This document shows positions 43,176 to 52,857 of a stretch of DNA of 64,000 nucleotides, piece after piece. Both the position numbers and the translations under genes were made by a program. The stretch's first letter is position 1; each line of letters opens with the position of its first letter. The DNA comes from CAJXWH01 sp964343365 (GTDB taxonomy: Bacteria; Pseudomonadota; Gammaproteobacteria; Arenicellales; UBA868), in the NCBI GenBank assembly GCA_964343365.1, contig CAYFJI010000001.1, positions 1 through 64,000 on the forward strand, in the 5' to 3' direction. A model generated the notes under the pieces. The model searched no databases. It was given only the letters and a program-made list of their open reading frames with translations, and was not told where the DNA came from.

Positions 43176-43808
43176 ATGTCTCAGGGGCCTCAACATCGAA
43201 AATATGAGCGAAATCAGGAAAGCACGCGATTAATTTTTCGTTTTGGCTGGTTAACACTTTTCACAGGAATCTTGGTTGGGGCGCTTGCCGTAGCTTTCTA
43301 CAGCGGAATCAGAAGTGGAGACCCACATCGTTTGGGTAGTGGTTTGACTCAATTATTTGAAAAGCCTTCAAATGAGAAAAAAAAGGTGATAGAAAAAAAA
43401 TCAGTGAGTAGCCGGGAACCAGTTAGAACTACTTTTGATTTTTTTACTGTGTTGCCAGAAATTGAACGTTTGATCCCCGAGGTTCCTGACAGTACTAATA
43501 CTAAGTTGTTTTCTGAGATAGATAAATCTGTTAATGGCGAGGAGTACGGCAATATAAAAGATTCTGAGGGTTATTATATGTTGCAAGTTGCCTCATATAA
43601 TTCAGAAGTCGAAGCTATTCAAATGAAAAATAAACTTAGGGATGCTGGATTTAGTGTTAGTATTCAGCATATTAGTATCCAAGATCAGGGTGACTTTTAC
43701 CGTGTTCGTATCGGCCCCTTTTTTTCTATGAATGCATTGGAAAAAGTAAATGGCCGTTTATCTCGTATGAAAATCGAGGCTCTCCGACTTAAAGTGTCAC
43801 GTCCTTAG
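43176..43808 (+). CDS. SPOR-domain cell-division protein, FtsN-like
   Basis: A 210-residue inner-membrane protein. A short cytoplasmic N-terminus with positive charge is followed by one membrane segment (about residues 24-46, LTLFTGILVGALAVAFYSGI), a lysine-rich linker, and a C-terminal SPOR domain (YYMLQVASYNSEVEAIQMKNKL to RVRIGPFFS), which binds denuded peptidoglycan at the septum. Placement directly after argS matches the FtsN orthologue of pseudomonads. DedD-type proteins are the alternative. Confidence 0.82.
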   Translation: MSQGPQHRKYERNQESTRLIFRFGWLTLFTGILVGALAVAFYSGIRSGDPHRLGSGLTQLFEKPSNEKKKVIEKKSVSSREPVRTTFDFFTVLPEIERLIPEVPDSTNTKLFSEIDKSVNGEEYGNIKDSEGYYMLQVASYNSEVEAIQMKNKLRDAGFSVSIQHISIQDQGDFYRVRIGPFFSMNALEKVNGRLSRMKIEALRLKVSRP

Positions 43809-43810
43809 CA

Positions 43811-45493
43811 ATGAAATCTGATAAATGCCCAAGTAGAAGTGGTGGAAAGATTTTAGTAGATGCTTTAATTTCTCATGGCGTTAGTCATTTGTTTTGCGTT
43901 CCCGGAGAAAGTTATTTGCCTGTATTGGATGCCTTGTTTGATCAGGATTCGATCCAGACTATTACTTGTCGTCAGGAAGGTGGCGCAGCAATGATGGCAG
44001 ATGCATACGGAAAGCTTACAGATAAACCCGGAGTGTGTTTTGTAACAAGAGGACCTGGAGGGACTAATGCGGCGTCAGGTTTACACGTTGCTCAACAGGA
44101 TTCGACGCCATTGATTCTTTTTATTGGCCAAGTTCATAAGAGTATGGCAGGTAGAGAAGCTTTTCAAGAGGTTGACTTCAAACTTATGTTTGGCTCCATT
44201 GCTAAGCTCGTCGAGCAGATTGACGACCCAAAACGCATTCCCGAGATTATTAGTCGTGCTTTCCACACCGCGGTCAATGGTCGACCAGGCCCGGTTGTAA
44301 TCACGCTGCCGGAAGATATGCTTCTAGTACCTGCTGAGGTGGAGAATATGGAAGCTTACAGAAAGACTGAGCCTAGTATTGGAGATTTCGAGGTTAAATC
44401 ATTAAAACTTTTGCTTTCTAACTCAAAGAGGCCTTTAGTGATATCAGGAGGACGGTCATGGTCGAAAGAAGCACGTAAAGCTTTTCATAACTTTGCGGCC
44501 GTTTGGAATTTACCGGTTGCAGCAGCATTCCGTTACCAAGATTGTTTTGATAATAGTGATGATCATTATGTCGGAGATGTTGGAATTGGTATTAACCCAA
44601 GATTGAGATCTGCGATTCTAAACGCAGATCTATTGATAGTGTTTTGTGTGAGGCTTGGTGAAATCACAACTTCAGGATATAAATTAATCGATGTTCCAAA
44701 GCCGAAACAGCTTCTTATACATGTTTACCCTGGTGCCGAAGAATTAGGGCGCGTTTATCGTCCGACATTGGCAATTAACGCAGGACCAAACCGTTTATTC
44801 AAGGCTTTAGGTGAGATAGAACCATCGTGTGAGCTCTCTTGGGACAAATGGCGCAAGGATTTGAGAGAATCCTATGTTAATTGGTCTAAACCAAAATCCC
44901 AACCTGAGCTAGTTCAGTTAGGTAACATTATTCAAGATATATACAATGAACTCCCCCCTGATGCGATAATTTCAAACGGCGCAGGAAACTATACAGCTTG
45001 GCTCCATCGTTATTACAAATATCGAGAATCAGGGACTCAGCTCGGGCCGACTTCAGGTTCGATGGGTTATGGATTGCCCGCAGCTATCGCTGCTAAACTT
45101 TTAAACCCTAGTCGGATAGTTGTTGCCTTCGCGGGTGACGGATGTTTCCTTATGACCGGCCAAGAGTTGGCGACAGCGGTGCAATATAGTTTGGGGATTG
45201 TAATTATTGTTATAAATAATAGTATGTATGGGACGATCCGAATGCATCAGGAAAGATTATATCCTGGCAGAGTTATCGGAACTGATTTGCGCAATCCAGA
45301 TTTTTGTACATATGCTAGGGCGTTCGGCGCAGATGCTGAAAAGGTGCAACAAACAAAGCATTTCCTACCCGCATTTCAAAAAGCACTCTCGCGAAATAGA
45401 CTAAGTTTAATAGAAGTTATTACTGACCCCGAAGTAATTAGCCCTAGCAGCACTATTAAAGAGCTCCAAACCTCGAAAGGCATTACTAACTAA
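43811..45493 (+). CDS. Thiamine pyrophosphate-dependent enzyme, acetolactate-synthase-like
   Basis: A 560-residue three-domain TPP enzyme. N-terminal FCVPGESYLPVLDALFD and the catalytic Glu in CRQEGGAAMMADAYG (near residue 55), a middle FAD/DHAP-like domain, and the C-terminal TPP-binding GDGCFLMTGQELATA...INNSMYG. No ilvN regulatory gene is nearby, so it need not be true acetolactate synthase; 2-oxoacid decarboxylases and carboligases share this architecture. ATG 43811 is 2 nt after the SPOR gene stop, and the oxygenase gene follows by 2 nt, suggesting a shared transcript and a shared pathway. Confidence 0.82.
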   Translation: MKSDKCPSRSGGKILVDALISHGVSHLFCVPGESYLPVLDALFDQDSIQTITCRQEGGAAMMADAYGKLTDKPGVCFVTRGPGGTNAASGLHVAQQDSTPLILFIGQVHKSMAGREAFQEVDFKLMFGSIAKLVEQIDDPKRIPEIISRAFHTAVNGRPGPVVITLPEDMLLVPAEVENMEAYRKTEPSIGDFEVKSLKLLLSNSKRPLVISGGRSWSKEARKAFHNFAAVWNLPVAAAFRYQDCFDNSDDHYVGDVGIGINPRLRSAILNADLLIVFCVRLGEITTSGYKLIDVPKPKQLLIHVYPGAEELGRVYRPTLAINAGPNRLFKALGEIEPSCELSWDKWRKDLRESYVNWSKPKSQPELVQLGNIIQDIYNELPPDAIISNGAGNYTAWLHRYYKYRESGTQLGPTSGSMGYGLPAAIAAKLLNPSRIVVAFAGDGCFLMTGQELATAVQYSLGIVIIVINNSMYGTIRMHQERLYPGRVIGTDLRNPDFCTYARAFGADAEKVQQTKHFLPAFQKALSRNRLSLIEVITDPEVISPSSTIKELQTSKGITN

Positions 45494-45495
45494 TC

Positions 45496-46287
45496 ATGAA
45501 TCATTTGTTGAATCTTGATCGATATCCAATTGCAAACCTCGGAGAAGCTGATGGGAAAGCACTGGTGCGTCGCAGTGTGGAATGCTTAATGCGAACTGGT
45601 ATCTTGACACTCCCAGGCTTTGTTCTTGAGGAAACAATACGAAAAATAAACGAAGATTTAAAACCCGTTTTAGCTCGATCAGCTTTTAGGCATACCAGGC
45701 ATCACAATATTTACTTCGATGATTCTTTTGATCAAATACCACCAAACCATCCAGCGCTACGCCAAGGCATGACGATGAATCATACCATTAGTGGAGATCA
45801 AATTCCCGATAACCCTATATGTAAAATTTATCAATGGCCATCTTTGGTTAAATTTCTGAGTACTATTCTAAAAAAGAAAGCTCTTTATATTATGAGTGAC
45901 CCTATTGCAGCACTTAATGTGCTTGAATACAGGCCCGGCGAACCTGCTCTCAATTGGCATTTTGATCGATCCGAATTCACTATAACTATTCTTTTATCGT
46001 CGGCTACTTTCGGTGGAAAATTTCAGTATCGTAGCTCTCTCCGAACAAAAGAGAATCCCAATTATGAAGGTATTGCTAGACTTTTAGCGGATCAAGATTC
46101 GAAAGTGAAAACCCTGTCGCTTGATCCGGGCACTTTATGTGTTTTTAGAGGTGTGGAAACAGCGCATCGAGTTACTCCCGTTATAGGTAAAGTTAGTCGA
46201 ATTGTTGCTGTGTTCTCATATTATGAGCGTCCTAATGTACGTTTTAGTCCAACGGAGTTACTGGGATTTTATGGCAGGACTGAGTAA
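45496..46287 (+). CDS. 2-oxoglutarate/Fe(II) oxygenase, HalD/BesD-like, with HxD
   Basis: Resembles the HalD/BesD family of amino-acid halogenases and hydroxylases. The facial triad is readable as His155 and Asp157 in NWHFDRSEF and His224 in ETAHRVTPV, with Arg235 as the likely 2-oxoglutarate partner. Halogenases in this family replace the Asp by Gly to make room for chloride; here the Asp is kept, so hydroxylation or another oxidation is expected. 263 residues. It lies 2 nt after the TPP enzyme, and its last 19 nt overlap the convergent acyl-CoA ligase. Substrate unknown. Confidence 0.75.
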   Translation: MNHLLNLDRYPIANLGEADGKALVRRSVECLMRTGILTLPGFVLEETIRKINEDLKPVLARSAFRHTRHHNIYFDDSFDQIPPNHPALRQGMTMNHTISGDQIPDNPICKIYQWPSLVKFLSTILKKKALYIMSDPIAALNVLEYRPGEPALNWHFDRSEFTITILLSSATFGGKFQYRSSLRTKENPNYEGIARLLADQDSKVKTLSLDPGTLCVFRGVETAHRVTPVIGKVSRIVAVFSYYERPNVRFSPTELLGFYGRTE

Positions 46288-47777
46288 TGTTCACGAAGCA
46301 AATTTTTTTGTATTTTTCCCATAACGTTCCTTGGGAGGGAGTTTAATCGAACGATGCGTCTGGGTACTTTGTAGCTGGCCAATTGATTTTTTAGTGCATC
46401 TATAATTGCATTGTCATCAGATCGAAAAGACGCTTCAGTCACAATACACGCTACCAGTGCCTCTCCAAGATCAGGGTGGGATACTCCAATCACAGCTGAT
46501 TCAATTATCCCAGGAATCGTATTCAGGGAGTCTTCTATTTCATTTGGATAAACATTTAATCCACCACTAATGATCAGATCACGATTGCGTCCCATTAGTG
46601 TTATACGCCCATTTGTGCTAACTGTAGCTATATCGCCCGAAATAAAGAAGCCGTCAGATCGAAATTCAGCAGTTGTTAATTCTGGCTGCCCCCAATATCC
46701 TGCAAAAACATTTGGTCCTTTTACTTCGAGCATTCCAATCTTTCCAGGCGATAATTTCATTCCATTTTCTGATGTTATGCGAACTTCAATATTGGGCAAC
46801 TCAAAACCGACCGTTCCCGGTAAGCGTTTTCCATTTAAAGGATTCGATGCGATCATTCCAGCTTCAGTCATTCCATATCTCTCAAGAATTTCATGTTTTG
46901 TTTTTGACTTAAAATCAATCCATGTTTGAGGTAATAACGGTGCTGAGCCAGATATAAAAAGTCGAATGTTCTCACATAGTGATGCATTGAGAGATGGATG
47001 TTTCAGGAGTCTCGTATAAAATGTAGGTACCCCCATCATTACGGTTGCCCTCGGAAGTTGATCAATAACGAGATCGATATCAAATTTCTTGAGGTATATG
47101 ATTTTAGATGCATTAAGCATGGCACAGTGGATCGCAACGAATAGCCCGTGAACATGAAATACTGGTAGTGCATGGAGCAACACGTCTCCAGGCTGGAATC
47201 CCCAAATATGATGAAGCGTTTGGCCATTACTCGATAGATTGCCATGGGTTAGAACTACACCCTTAGGTTTTCCAGTAGTCCCAGAGGTATAAAGAATAGC
47301 CGCAGGTTGGTTATTCTTAGTTTCATTTATCAGGTTAAATGGCTCACAATTATTTGCTAAATCTATAAATGAACCTTCGTTAGATGCATTTATTGTTGCT
47401 ATTTTTGCACCTATCTGTTTTGCTGCTGCTATTTTACCTTTATCTTTTTTATTTCTTAAAATGACTACGGTGGGTCGAGCGTTATCCAAAAAATATTTGA
47501 ACTCACGATCAGTGTAAGTCGGATTCAGTGGTACGAAAATAGCCCCTAAACGAAGTGCCGCCAGATATATCAATACAGCTTCAGGAGATTTATCAATGGA
47601 GGCCAAGAGGCGCTGGCCTCTATCAATACCTAAATTTTTTAGTGCAGCGGCAAATATCGACGTTAATCTATCGATATCGTTGTAGGTGATCGATCGATCA
47701 TTCGGTATCTCGATGAATGTAGCATCATCATTTTTGGAAAATCGATCGCGCAGAATTTTGTACAGGTTTTCGCTCAA
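46269..47777 (-). CDS. matB: Malonyl-CoA synthetase (MatB-like acyl-CoA ligase)
   Basis: ANL-superfamily AMP-forming ligase of 502 residues. It has AILYTSGTTGKPKGVVLTH (AMP-binding P-loop), HALPVFHVHGLFVA, MGVPTFYTRLL, ERYGMTEAGM, and the C-terminal GGLNVYPNEIED and LPRNVMGKIQKN with the catalytic Lys. The HALP...HVHGLFVA and MGVPTFYTRL blocks follow rhizobial MatB closely. It makes malonyl-CoA from malonate. Start is TTG 47777, preceded by AGGGTGG. Fatty-acyl ligases are a less likely alternative. Confidence 0.85.
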   Translation of the reverse strand: MSENLYKILRDRFSKNDDATFIEIPNDRSITYNDIDRLTSIFAAALKNLGIDRGQRLLASIDKSPEAVLIYLAALRLGAIFVPLNPTYTDREFKYFLDNARPTVVILRNKKDKGKIAAAKQIGAKIATINASNEGSFIDLANNCEPFNLINETKNNQPAAILYTSGTTGKPKGVVLTHGNLSSNGQTLHHIWGFQPGDVLLHALPVFHVHGLFVAIHCAMLNASKIIYLKKFDIDLVIDQLPRATVMMGVPTFYTRLLKHPSLNASLCENIRLFISGSAPLLPQTWIDFKSKTKHEILERYGMTEAGMIASNPLNGKRLPGTVGFELPNIEVRITSENGMKLSPGKIGMLEVKGPNVFAGYWGQPELTTAEFRSDGFFISGDIATVSTNGRITLMGRNRDLIISGGLNVYPNEIEDSLNTIPGIIESAVIGVSHPDLGEALVACIVTEASFRSDDNAIIDALKNQLASYKVPRRIVRLNSLPRNVMGKIQKNLLREHYSVLP

Positions 47778-48090
47778 ATACCACCACCCTATTTGTTAAT
47801 TAGCCAGTGTGCAGCACTTACTCCATAGACAATTTTAGCAACAAACCAAGAATGATATTAAAAAAAGCCAATCGACAAAATATATGCGAAAATTTACATA
47901 TTGGACTCATAAATAAGATCAGATTGTTCAAAAATGGGCTTTATAGAAACAAATTTTGTAGGGAGAAGAACAGTCGTTGAGCTATATGAAAAAAAAGTTT
48001 ATCCTGATCTCCAGGTTTCAGGAAAAAGACGACTACTTTGAAAGTTAAGTTGTGCGTAGATTGTCTAGATCAAAACTAACGGAGAAAAAA
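47778..48090. other. Divergent intergenic region between matB and phhB
   Basis: About 310 nt, strongly AT-rich. AGGGTGG close to 47784-47790 (minus strand) is the matB ribosome site and CGGAG at 48080-48084 the phhB site. No gene, clear terminator or strong promoter was recognised by eye. Confidence 0.5.
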
Positions 48091-48435
48091 ATGTCTGAAT
48101 TCAGTGAATTGAAATGCGAGGCCTGCCGGGTAGGCGCTCCTCTGGCGACGGCTAAAGAATTAAATGCGTTTTTGAGTGCACATAGCAGTTGGACATTAAC
48201 CGATTTTGATGGTGTAACTATTATTCAGAAAACATTTAAATTTTTGAATTTTGTTGATGCCCTTGCTTTTACTAACAATGTAGGTGATATAGCTGAGAAA
48301 GAGGGTCACCATCCAGCCTTATTAACGGAATGGGGAAAAGTTACAGTCAAGTGGTGGACCCATAAAATTTCTGGCTTGCATCTAAATGATCTAATCATGG
48401 GCGCACGCACCGATGATTTATATGAGTCGAAATGA
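48091..48435 (+). CDS. phhB: Pterin-4a-carbinolamine dehydratase
   Basis: Recycles 4a-hydroxytetrahydrobiopterin, usually for phenylalanine hydroxylase. The 114-residue protein has the catalytic EGHHPALLTEWGKVTVKWWTH pattern (quoted in part), with the paired histidines and the later Thr-His. Start ATG 48091 follows CGGAG; upstream in-frame GTG 48052 is not needed. No phhA is adjacent. A DNA-binding coactivator role like DCoH cannot be judged. Confidence 0.92.
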   Translation: MSEFSELKCEACRVGAPLATAKELNAFLSAHSSWTLTDFDGVTIIQKTFKFLNFVDALAFTNNVGDIAEKEGHHPALLTEWGKVTVKWWTHKISGLHLNDLIMGARTDDLYESK

Positions 48436-48500
48436 TATTAGAACAAAGATTTATCGTGCTTAGAATATGTTCGAATGATTCATGTTGAGATCATCATTGG

Positions 48501-49475
48501 ATGGATAGAACTGAACGTTTTTACACCATAGATCGACTCTTACGCAGTCATCGGGGTATTTCTTTAAAAAAAATGATGGATGAACTAGAAGTCTCTAGAG
48601 CAACAATTCGACGAGATTTAGAATATATGCGAGATCGCATGGCAGCCCCGATCGTATGGGATCGTGTTCAAAGGGGCTATCGATACGAGGACATGGATAA
48701 CGAAGATCAACGTTATGTTTTGCCGGGCCTTTGGTTTAACGCATCTGAGATATATGCACTATTGACCATGAATCATTTGTTGAGTCGATTGAAGCCAGGC
48801 CTGTTGGAATCTCATATAGAGCCATTAAAAGATCGAGTCCGCCGGTTATTGGGTAGTGGGGATCATTCGGCAAAAGAGGTTGAGCGTCGAATTCATATAT
48901 TACATATAGGAGCTCGACCAGTAGACTCAGCTGTATTTGAAACTATCACTAGTGCAGTTTTACGTCGTCGCAGGTTACTGATACGCCACTTAAATAGACG
49001 GACAGAAACACATATGGAACGGACGATATCCCCGCAAAGGCTCGTTTATTATAGAGATAATTGGTATCTAGACAGCTGGTGTCATAGTCGTAATGCATTG
49101 AGAAGTTTTTCAGTTGATGCAATAGAGCATATTGTCCTTTTAGAGAATGAATCAGCGCAAGAAATGCCTGATGAACAACTTGAAAAATTGTTAGCTACTG
49201 GATACGGTATTTTTGGTGGCGAGAATACTTATGAAGCCGTGATCAGATTTACCCCAAGAGCTGCTCGATGGGTATCAAGGGAAAGATGGCATTCTCAGCA
49301 ACGCAGTTCATATGAAAAGGATGGAAGCTATTTGCTAACCGTGCCTTATTCCAATGAAACAGAGTTGATTATGGATATTTTGCGACATGGGCCGGATGCA
49401 GAAGTTATATCGCCGATGAGCTTGAGAAAGAGTGTTATAGCTCGCCTGAGAGAAGCAAATGAACTTTACTCCTAG
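48501..49475 (+). CDS. WYL-domain transcriptional regulator
   Basis: A 324-residue regulator with an N-terminal winged helix (residues 1-60, SLKKMMDELEVSRATIRRDLEYMRD) and a WYL domain (RLVYYRDNWYLDSWCHSRNALRSFSVDAIEHI in part) near residues 170-215, followed by the WCX region (FTPRAARWVSRERWHSQQ). WYL domains bind nucleic acids or small ligands and often control DNA-repair and phage-defence genes. It is 187 nt upstream of recC on the same strand, so a link to recCBD is possible but unproven. Confidence 0.88.
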   Translation: MDRTERFYTIDRLLRSHRGISLKKMMDELEVSRATIRRDLEYMRDRMAAPIVWDRVQRGYRYEDMDNEDQRYVLPGLWFNASEIYALLTMNHLLSRLKPGLLESHIEPLKDRVRRLLGSGDHSAKEVERRIHILHIGARPVDSAVFETITSAVLRRRRLLIRHLNRRTETHMERTISPQRLVYYRDNWYLDSWCHSRNALRSFSVDAIEHIVLLENESAQEMPDEQLEKLLATGYGIFGGENTYEAVIRFTPRAARWVSRERWHSQQRSSYEKDGSYLLTVPYSNETELIMDILRHGPDAEVISPMSLRKSVIARLREANELYS

Positions 49476-49662
49476 GGTCAGGTGTCCATTTTTATAAAAT
49501 TAAAAAATATCTTTAAGAATTTAAACTTCTCATGGCCAAATAAAGTTGGTTTCAGATGTTATTTTTGATTCAATTTAGTGGGTCATCTGGAGAGACACTT
49601 AGTGGTAGAGAATCTATCCATATTAAATCCAACCAATTTTAATTTATGATTTGCGCTTCTAT

Positions 49663-52600
49663 ATGTTGCATTTACGCATTGGTAATCAGTTAGAACAATT
49701 ATCAAATCGTCTAATAGTCGATTTAGGTAGACCGGCTAAGAGTGTTTTTGACCCAGAGCCTGTCATAGTTCCTGGGATGGCTGTTGCTCGTTGGCTTTCA
49801 CTTCGAATGGCGCAACAAACAGGTATATCTGCCAACATTTTTTGGCAATTACCGGCAGATCTGGTTTGGTTCCTATTTCAGAAAATTCTGAAAAACGTGC
49901 CAAAGACAAATGGTTTTACTTCAGATGCCTTAGTTTGGAGAATATATGATGCCTTTTCTGACATTCAGTTTATTAGCAAGCATGAATCGCTGCGCAATTA
50001 TCTAGAAGAGGGGGACCCTATAAAGAGGTGGCAATTATCAGAGAAAATTGGTCAACTTTTTGAGCAGTACCTCATTTATCGGCCTGATTGGATATTTGAA
50101 TGGGAGCGGAAATCAATTAATCATTGGCAGGCAGAGCTTTGGGTATATTTAATTGATAAAGGCGTAGCCGAGCATTGGTTGATCTTGCAGAATAAGATGT
50201 TGCAACTTTTGGATACAGATGAATCTATATTGGTTACGTTGCCTGAACGTATAAATATTTTTGCGGTTCCTACGCTGTCCACAGTTTACCTAAACATGCT
50301 TCAGGTTTTGTCGAGACACATTGATGTGGTGGTTTATCACAATAATTTTACAAAAATTCACTGGGTTTGGACAAAATCTATTTTTGATAGCAATGATCAT
50401 GAGAAACAATTAATTTCAAATAGTGAATTATTTAAAGATGAACAGGAAACGAATGCCCTTCTTTTTGCAATGGGTCGGCAATGTAGCGAACAAATGAATC
50501 TTTTAATTGAGCTCGATAGTCTCGTAGAGGAAGAGTTTATTATGCCCAGTGTCACTGGGTTACTCGGTTGCATTCAAAAAGATGTCTTTATAGCGAGAAT
50601 ACCAATTAAAAATAGCAAGTTTGAAGTAAATGAAAGTGACAAATCTTTGCAAATCCACATATGTCATGGGATTATGCGAGAGGTAGAAGTTTTGCACGAT
50701 CAAATACTTGATGTATTACAGACAAATAAGGATTTGTCGCCGTCCGATATTTTAGTTTTAGCTCCCGACATTGAGGTATACGCTCCGTACATTAGCTCAA
50801 TTTTTGGGTCTGCTTCTGGAGATTGTCGTGTACCTTGGCACCTAAAAAATTCGGTATCGATTCATGGAGGCTCATTAATCGATACATTTTTCTTGTTATT
50901 AGATTTGCCTTTCCATAGGTTTGAGATTGATAAAATAGGTGAAATCCTTGAAGGAAATTCATTAAGAAGTCGTTTCAAAATTTCTGATATCGACAAAGAA
51001 AAGATTCTTTCATGGATTAAAGATATTGGTATTTATTGGGAGTTTGACCAGCATGAGATTGATGAACTTAATTCTTTGATACTGCATAAGTATACATGGA
51101 AAGCGGGTATTGATCGATTATTGTTGAGTTACGCTTACGGTAAGGATGTGACATCATTACCTGAATTTTCGTCGGCTATAGAATTTGATCAAGAAGAGGC
51201 GGCTACTATCGGTTGTTTGAAAACAATTATTGATAAATTACTTTGTTTACGTCAGGATCTGAAGAATCCGCGTCGGCTAAATGACTGGGTCGATCTTTCT
51301 AATAAAATTATCGAAGAGTTTTTCGAAATTGATAACGAAATCGACGATATTATTTTACTTCGCAAATCTCTTGAAGAGTTTTTAAAGATTTCAACTGCAG
51401 GTCATTCTCTAACTGACATGTCATTGGTAGTTTTTCGAGAGGCTCTCAGAAAGAACATAAAGAAACAACCAGCAACTCAACAAGTCACCGGAGCCGTAAT
51501 GTTTGCATCCTTATCACAAGGAAATATAGTACCGGCTCAAGTGATATATATCCTGGGCCTAAATCAAGATTCCTTCCCTCGCAGAGAAAATAGGTACATT
51601 TTTGATCTAATAAAGATGTATCCAAGAGTCGGAGACAAGCGATTACGTGATGAAGATGGCCATGCTTTCTTCGAGGCAATTTTGTCCGCTCGCCATCGGC
51701 TTTATCTGAGTTATGTTGGCAGAGACGCAACTGATGAAACTGAATATTTGCCTTCCGCATTGTTATCCGCATTAATTGATTATATTGATGAGATCTGCAA
51801 AAAAAATAATGGGGTTTCAGGTAGTACAGCTATAACGACAAATCACCCATTGCATCCTTTCAGTTTTGATTATTACAATAAATTCGCTAAAAATATTTTT
51901 AGTTATTCCAATAATTTTATGCCTCCCATGAAGGCAGATCCACTTCCAATTCGACCGCTACTTAGAGAATCTTTGCCTCCAATCTCCGATGAATATATAT
52001 CACTAGAGAGACTAAACCGGTTTTTTTTGAATCCATCAAGGATGTTAATAAAAGATCGCCTAGGAATTCATCTGGAGCGCCCTAAGGATGTTGCATCAAT
52101 TTTTGAACCAATAGCTTTTGCACGATCTACACGCCGGCGTGTGACCGACTTTGTTGTTAATGCAAGGTTGCATGATGAGAGCTATGAGTGCGTTTTTAAT
52201 AGACTGAAGATTAGTGGAAAAATGCCAGTGGGGATCTCCGCAGAGCTACTTTTAGATGATGTTTGGTTAGAGACGACATCACTTGTGTCTAAATTAAGAC
52301 CTTTTATATCAGAATGTTTTACGAAAAATAAAAAAATAGAAATCAATGTTGATGGTATGCAGTTAAACGATGTCATTCCAGACTTCGGCGACAATGGGCT
52401 AATAAGATATACAGTCACAGATTCAAACGAAGCTTTTTTCCCTATTAAATTGATAGAGTTTTGGATTTTGCATTTAGCGGCAAATTCAATTAGTGAGGGA
52501 CCCTCTATTGCAACCCGGATTTTTACACCTAAAAAAAATTTCAGTCTGCGTCCAACAGTTCATTCACTAGAGTTATTGAAAGACTTGGTTCTCCTATATA

Positions 52601-52857
52601 GAGAAGGAATGTGCAGAATTTTAAGATTTTTCCCACGTACGTCTTGGGTGTATGCTAAATCCCGAATTGATCCTTTAGCTTCAGCAAAAGCGGAGTGGTA
52701 TGGATCAACAAAATACCCAGGAGAACAAAAAGATAATTATTTTTCTCTTGCTTTTCGCGATAATCTAGATTCAGCTCTTAATGAAGAATTCGAATCAGTA
52801 GCAAAGAGAATATTTGTTCCTCTAATAGAGGATTTCGTTAAAGAGGACAACAATTGA
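49663..52857 (+). CDS. recC: RecBCD nuclease gamma subunit RecC
   Basis: Chi-recognition subunit of RecBCD. The 1064-residue protein lacks intact Walker motifs, as expected for RecC's inactive helicase fold. It has PGMAVARWLSLRMAQQTGISANIFWQLPA near residue 35, matching the family's N-terminal signature, then ILGLNQDSFPRRE and RFFLNPSRMLIKDRLG further on. ATG 49663 is chosen over TTG 49651 because MLHLRIGN aligns with typical RecC starts. The stop overlaps recB's TTG. Confidence 0.95.
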   Translation: MLHLRIGNQLEQLSNRLIVDLGRPAKSVFDPEPVIVPGMAVARWLSLRMAQQTGISANIFWQLPADLVWFLFQKILKNVPKTNGFTSDALVWRIYDAFSDIQFISKHESLRNYLEEGDPIKRWQLSEKIGQLFEQYLIYRPDWIFEWERKSINHWQAELWVYLIDKGVAEHWLILQNKMLQLLDTDESILVTLPERINIFAVPTLSTVYLNMLQVLSRHIDVVVYHNNFTKIHWVWTKSIFDSNDHEKQLISNSELFKDEQETNALLFAMGRQCSEQMNLLIELDSLVEEEFIMPSVTGLLGCIQKDVFIARIPIKNSKFEVNESDKSLQIHICHGIMREVEVLHDQILDVLQTNKDLSPSDILVLAPDIEVYAPYISSIFGSASGDCRVPWHLKNSVSIHGGSLIDTFFLLLDLPFHRFEIDKIGEILEGNSLRSRFKISDIDKEKILSWIKDIGIYWEFDQHEIDELNSLILHKYTWKAGIDRLLLSYAYGKDVTSLPEFSSAIEFDQEEAATIGCLKTIIDKLLCLRQDLKNPRRLNDWVDLSNKIIEEFFEIDNEIDDIILLRKSLEEFLKISTAGHSLTDMSLVVFREALRKNIKKQPATQQVTGAVMFASLSQGNIVPAQVIYILGLNQDSFPRRENRYIFDLIKMYPRVGDKRLRDEDGHAFFEAILSARHRLYLSYVGRDATDETEYLPSALLSALIDYIDEICKKNNGVSGSTAITTNHPLHPFSFDYYNKFAKNIFSYSNNFMPPMKADPLPIRPLLRESLPPISDEYISLERLNRFFLNPSRMLIKDRLGIHLERPKDVASIFEPIAFARSTRRRVTDFVVNARLHDESYECVFNRLKISGKMPVGISAELLLDDVWLETTSLVSKLRPFISECFTKNKKIEINVDGMQLNDVIPDFGDNGLIRYTVTDSNEAFFPIKLIEFWILHLAANSISEGPSIATRIFTPKKNFSLRPTVHSLELLKDLVLLYREGMCRILRFFPRTSWVYAKSRIDPLASAKAEWYGSTKYPGEQKDNYFSLAFRDNLDSALNEEFESVAKRIFVPLIEDFVKEDNN

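Noticed and set aside
45496..46287. Reading this as a halogenase because it resembles BesD/HalD
   Set aside because: The iron site has His155-x-Asp157; halogenases of the family have Gly or Ala in place of the Asp.
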